NCBI GenBank assembly: GCA_021397835.1
Contig: JAJFZO010000049.1
Location: 2,857,001-2,921,000, forward strand
DNA from: Moringa oleifera
Lineage: Eukaryota; Streptophyta; Magnoliopsida; Brassicales; Moringaceae
Reading direction: 5' to 3'
DNA length: 64,000 nucleotides
Shown here: in pieces, positions 62,200 through 64,000 of the stretch
How positions within the stretch are numbered: position 1 is the first letter of the stretch
How the letters are laid out: each line of letters starts with the position of its first letter
The notes under the pieces: generated by a model
The model's database searches: none
What the model was told of the DNA's origin: nothing
The model's input: the letters and a program-made list of their open reading frames with translations, nothing else
Position numbers and translations under genes: made by a program

Positions 62200-64000
62200 C
62201 CTCTTCATGCACTATATATGCTGGTCTTTAAGTTATTATTATTATTATTATTTGTGTAGAAGTTAGCTAGGCTTCTTTACATATGAGTCAATGAGCGTTG
62301 GACAACCCCTCATTTTATTAGAAAGAGAAAGAGGGAAGGAACCATATGTCACATTATTTTTAAACCTATACAGTTGAATCAAATCTTCATGATGATTCCA
62401 TGACATATCATTTTAATTTTAGTATTATTGGAATTAAGCCCAATCTTATAAAGTATAGAACACTCAGATCTATGGTTATGGATACCAATAAATTAAAGTT
62501 TTTGTTAAAAATAAAGTTAAACTATATATAATATTGGTGAGAAACAATGTTTTGGGTTAAATCTATTTTTATAAATTAAAATAAGTAAAAAATAAAATAA
62601 AATTTTGAGAATTAAAAATAATATTAATTAAAAAATAACAAAAAATAGTAATAATTAAAATAAAATTAAGAATTGATCATTGATGCAATAAAGATAAAAT
62701 TGTTTTAATTTTTATTAAATTAGTGATGGTTATAATTGGTACACACAACCTAATAATCTACTTCTTCTTACCTCAGCTTTTATAATCAAAATATAATTTT
62801 TTATTGTTTCTCTTACTAATAAGTAGCTGTAGATATGATCTTAAAAATTTAATTTAGCAATAACGTTAAAAATTAGAGAAATCACTAATTTTAACCTAAC
62901 AAATACATACCTAGTTTCTTAAATTAAATATAATATTTTTCTATAACATTATTGAAAATCATCATTGTAATCAACTATGCTATTTACCACTTGTATTAGA
63001 ACATTTAAATAATTATATATTGAAAATTTTATTATTTTGATAATTGAACAAAAAGTTTTTTTTTATTGCAATCAACCACAACAATAATTTTTGATAAGCA
63101 CAAGAGCTATATAAAATAATAAAAAATAATAAAATTAGTTAGAAATCTTACCGTTATCGAAGAACTAAATCTTTGATTATCTATCATTCGACTGAAAAAG
63201 ATGTTTAACAATCTGGAAGAAAAAAAGAAAACCCTAAAAAGAGAAGTAAAAAATAAAGTTTGTATATTCTTATTGTAATACATTCCTCATCTTTATATAG
63301 TAAAATATAATATACTGCTTTAATTAGGACTTTAAAAGATAAAATTTTATCAAATTTTTAATAAAAAATAAAGTAATATTTCTAGTAGAATTCTAGTGCA
63401 ATTAGACATTTTCACTTTTTATAATCTTAAGATATCTTTTTAGTTCATCCACACCTCTTAAAATCTTTAATCTATCTTATTAAATATAAAATATAGTTAA
63501 AATTTAAAATTTATTATATATAATTAATAAAAATATAATAATATATATAATTATTATGTATTTTATCTTTCACATAAATAAGATAAATAGCTCGGCTCAA
63601 AAATAAAAATTTAATATTTAAAAAAATAAGTAGCCCAACAACAACGTAGAAAACATATTAACATGTCACTAGAGCCTCCATAATATTGTGGAAAAAGAAC
63701 ATGAACAATTATCGCCTATGAAAAGCCCAAATATAAATGTAAAACATGTTAAAGTATAATGTCTTTGGAAAAAAAATCAGATAAATATCGAAGGAATCAT
63801 TAATTTAAGCTCAAATTTCTTTTTCTTTTTGTTATATGAAAACTATTAATTGTTTTCTCCATTAAAATTAAAGAAAGTACAAGTGGTTAATTCTTCATAA
63901 GCGCATTGGACATTGAAGTCATTCTTACCGCATAAATCGATTATCATATAGTTTGGACCGCCGTCATGTATCTTCTCCATTAATTAATGATAATTATATG
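62200..64000. other. AT-rich terminal region, no supported gene
   Basis: Mostly A/T with a TTA microsatellite at 62232-62251. No coding frame of note. Confidence 0.55.

Overview
This window is a stretch of plant nuclear genome, almost certainly from a dicot. The evidence is AT-rich intergenic DNA, GT-AG introns with T-rich acceptors, and a plant-only gene set: NIMIN proteins, a BOR boron exporter, chloroplast PII, galactinol synthase, ECHIDNA, an R2R3-MYB and a pectinesterase. I cannot name the species. Spliced genes were assembled by hand by matching donor and acceptor sites. Every multi-exon model below closes in frame and gives a protein of normal length for its family.

Layout. 1-4.3 kb: AT-rich, no convincing gene. 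4.7-11.1 kb: three NIMIN-type (NPR1-interacting) genes in tandem on the + strand, increasingly diverged, with TGACG motifs upstream of each and a TGACG cluster plus TATA box ahead of the second. 12.3-15.6 kb: a 12-exon BOR1-type borate transporter on the - strand, with one GC-AG intron. 15.9-19.3 kb: no gene. 19.3-21.4 kb: a GDSL esterase/lipase fossil fragment followed by an intact 5-exon GDSL gene (-). 21.7 kb: a nuclear tRNA-Phe(GAA) with Pol III signals (-). 22.1-26.8 kb: a DUF952 gene (-) and the PII gene GLB1 (+), head to head over a very short shared promoter. 28.6-30.4 kb: ARF1-class GTPase (+). 32.5-34.0 kb: intronless mitochondrial-type PPR protein (-). 34.4-40.3 kb: AT-rich DNA with a heavily mutated antisense retroelement-like coding relic. 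40.4-40.9 kb: a broken invertase/pectin-methylesterase inhibitor gene (-). 41.5-43.0 kb: galactinol synthase (-) with a heat-shock element and an ABRE upstream. 45.2-48.9 kb: ECHIDNA/TVP23 (+). 49-55 kb: gene-poor. 55.1-56.2 kb: subgroup-20-type R2R3-MYB (+). 59.5-61.3 kb: pectinesterase without a PRO region (+). The rest is AT-rich, with two exon-like open frames I could not identify.

How the genes relate. The only real functional cluster is the NIMIN array, a local set of modulators of salicylic-acid/NPR1 signalling made by tandem duplication. The other genes are ordinary, independently regulated plant genes. I found no prokaryotic-style operon, CRISPR array or clearly new multi-gene system. 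The most notable points are the diverging third NIMIN with a probable N-terminal frameshift, the TGACG cluster, the broken inhibitor gene whose lost C-terminus is still readable, the GDSL fossil beside its intact relative, the compact DUF952/GLB1 promoter, and a motif (ACGGCGTC with a T-rich flank) near several promoters.
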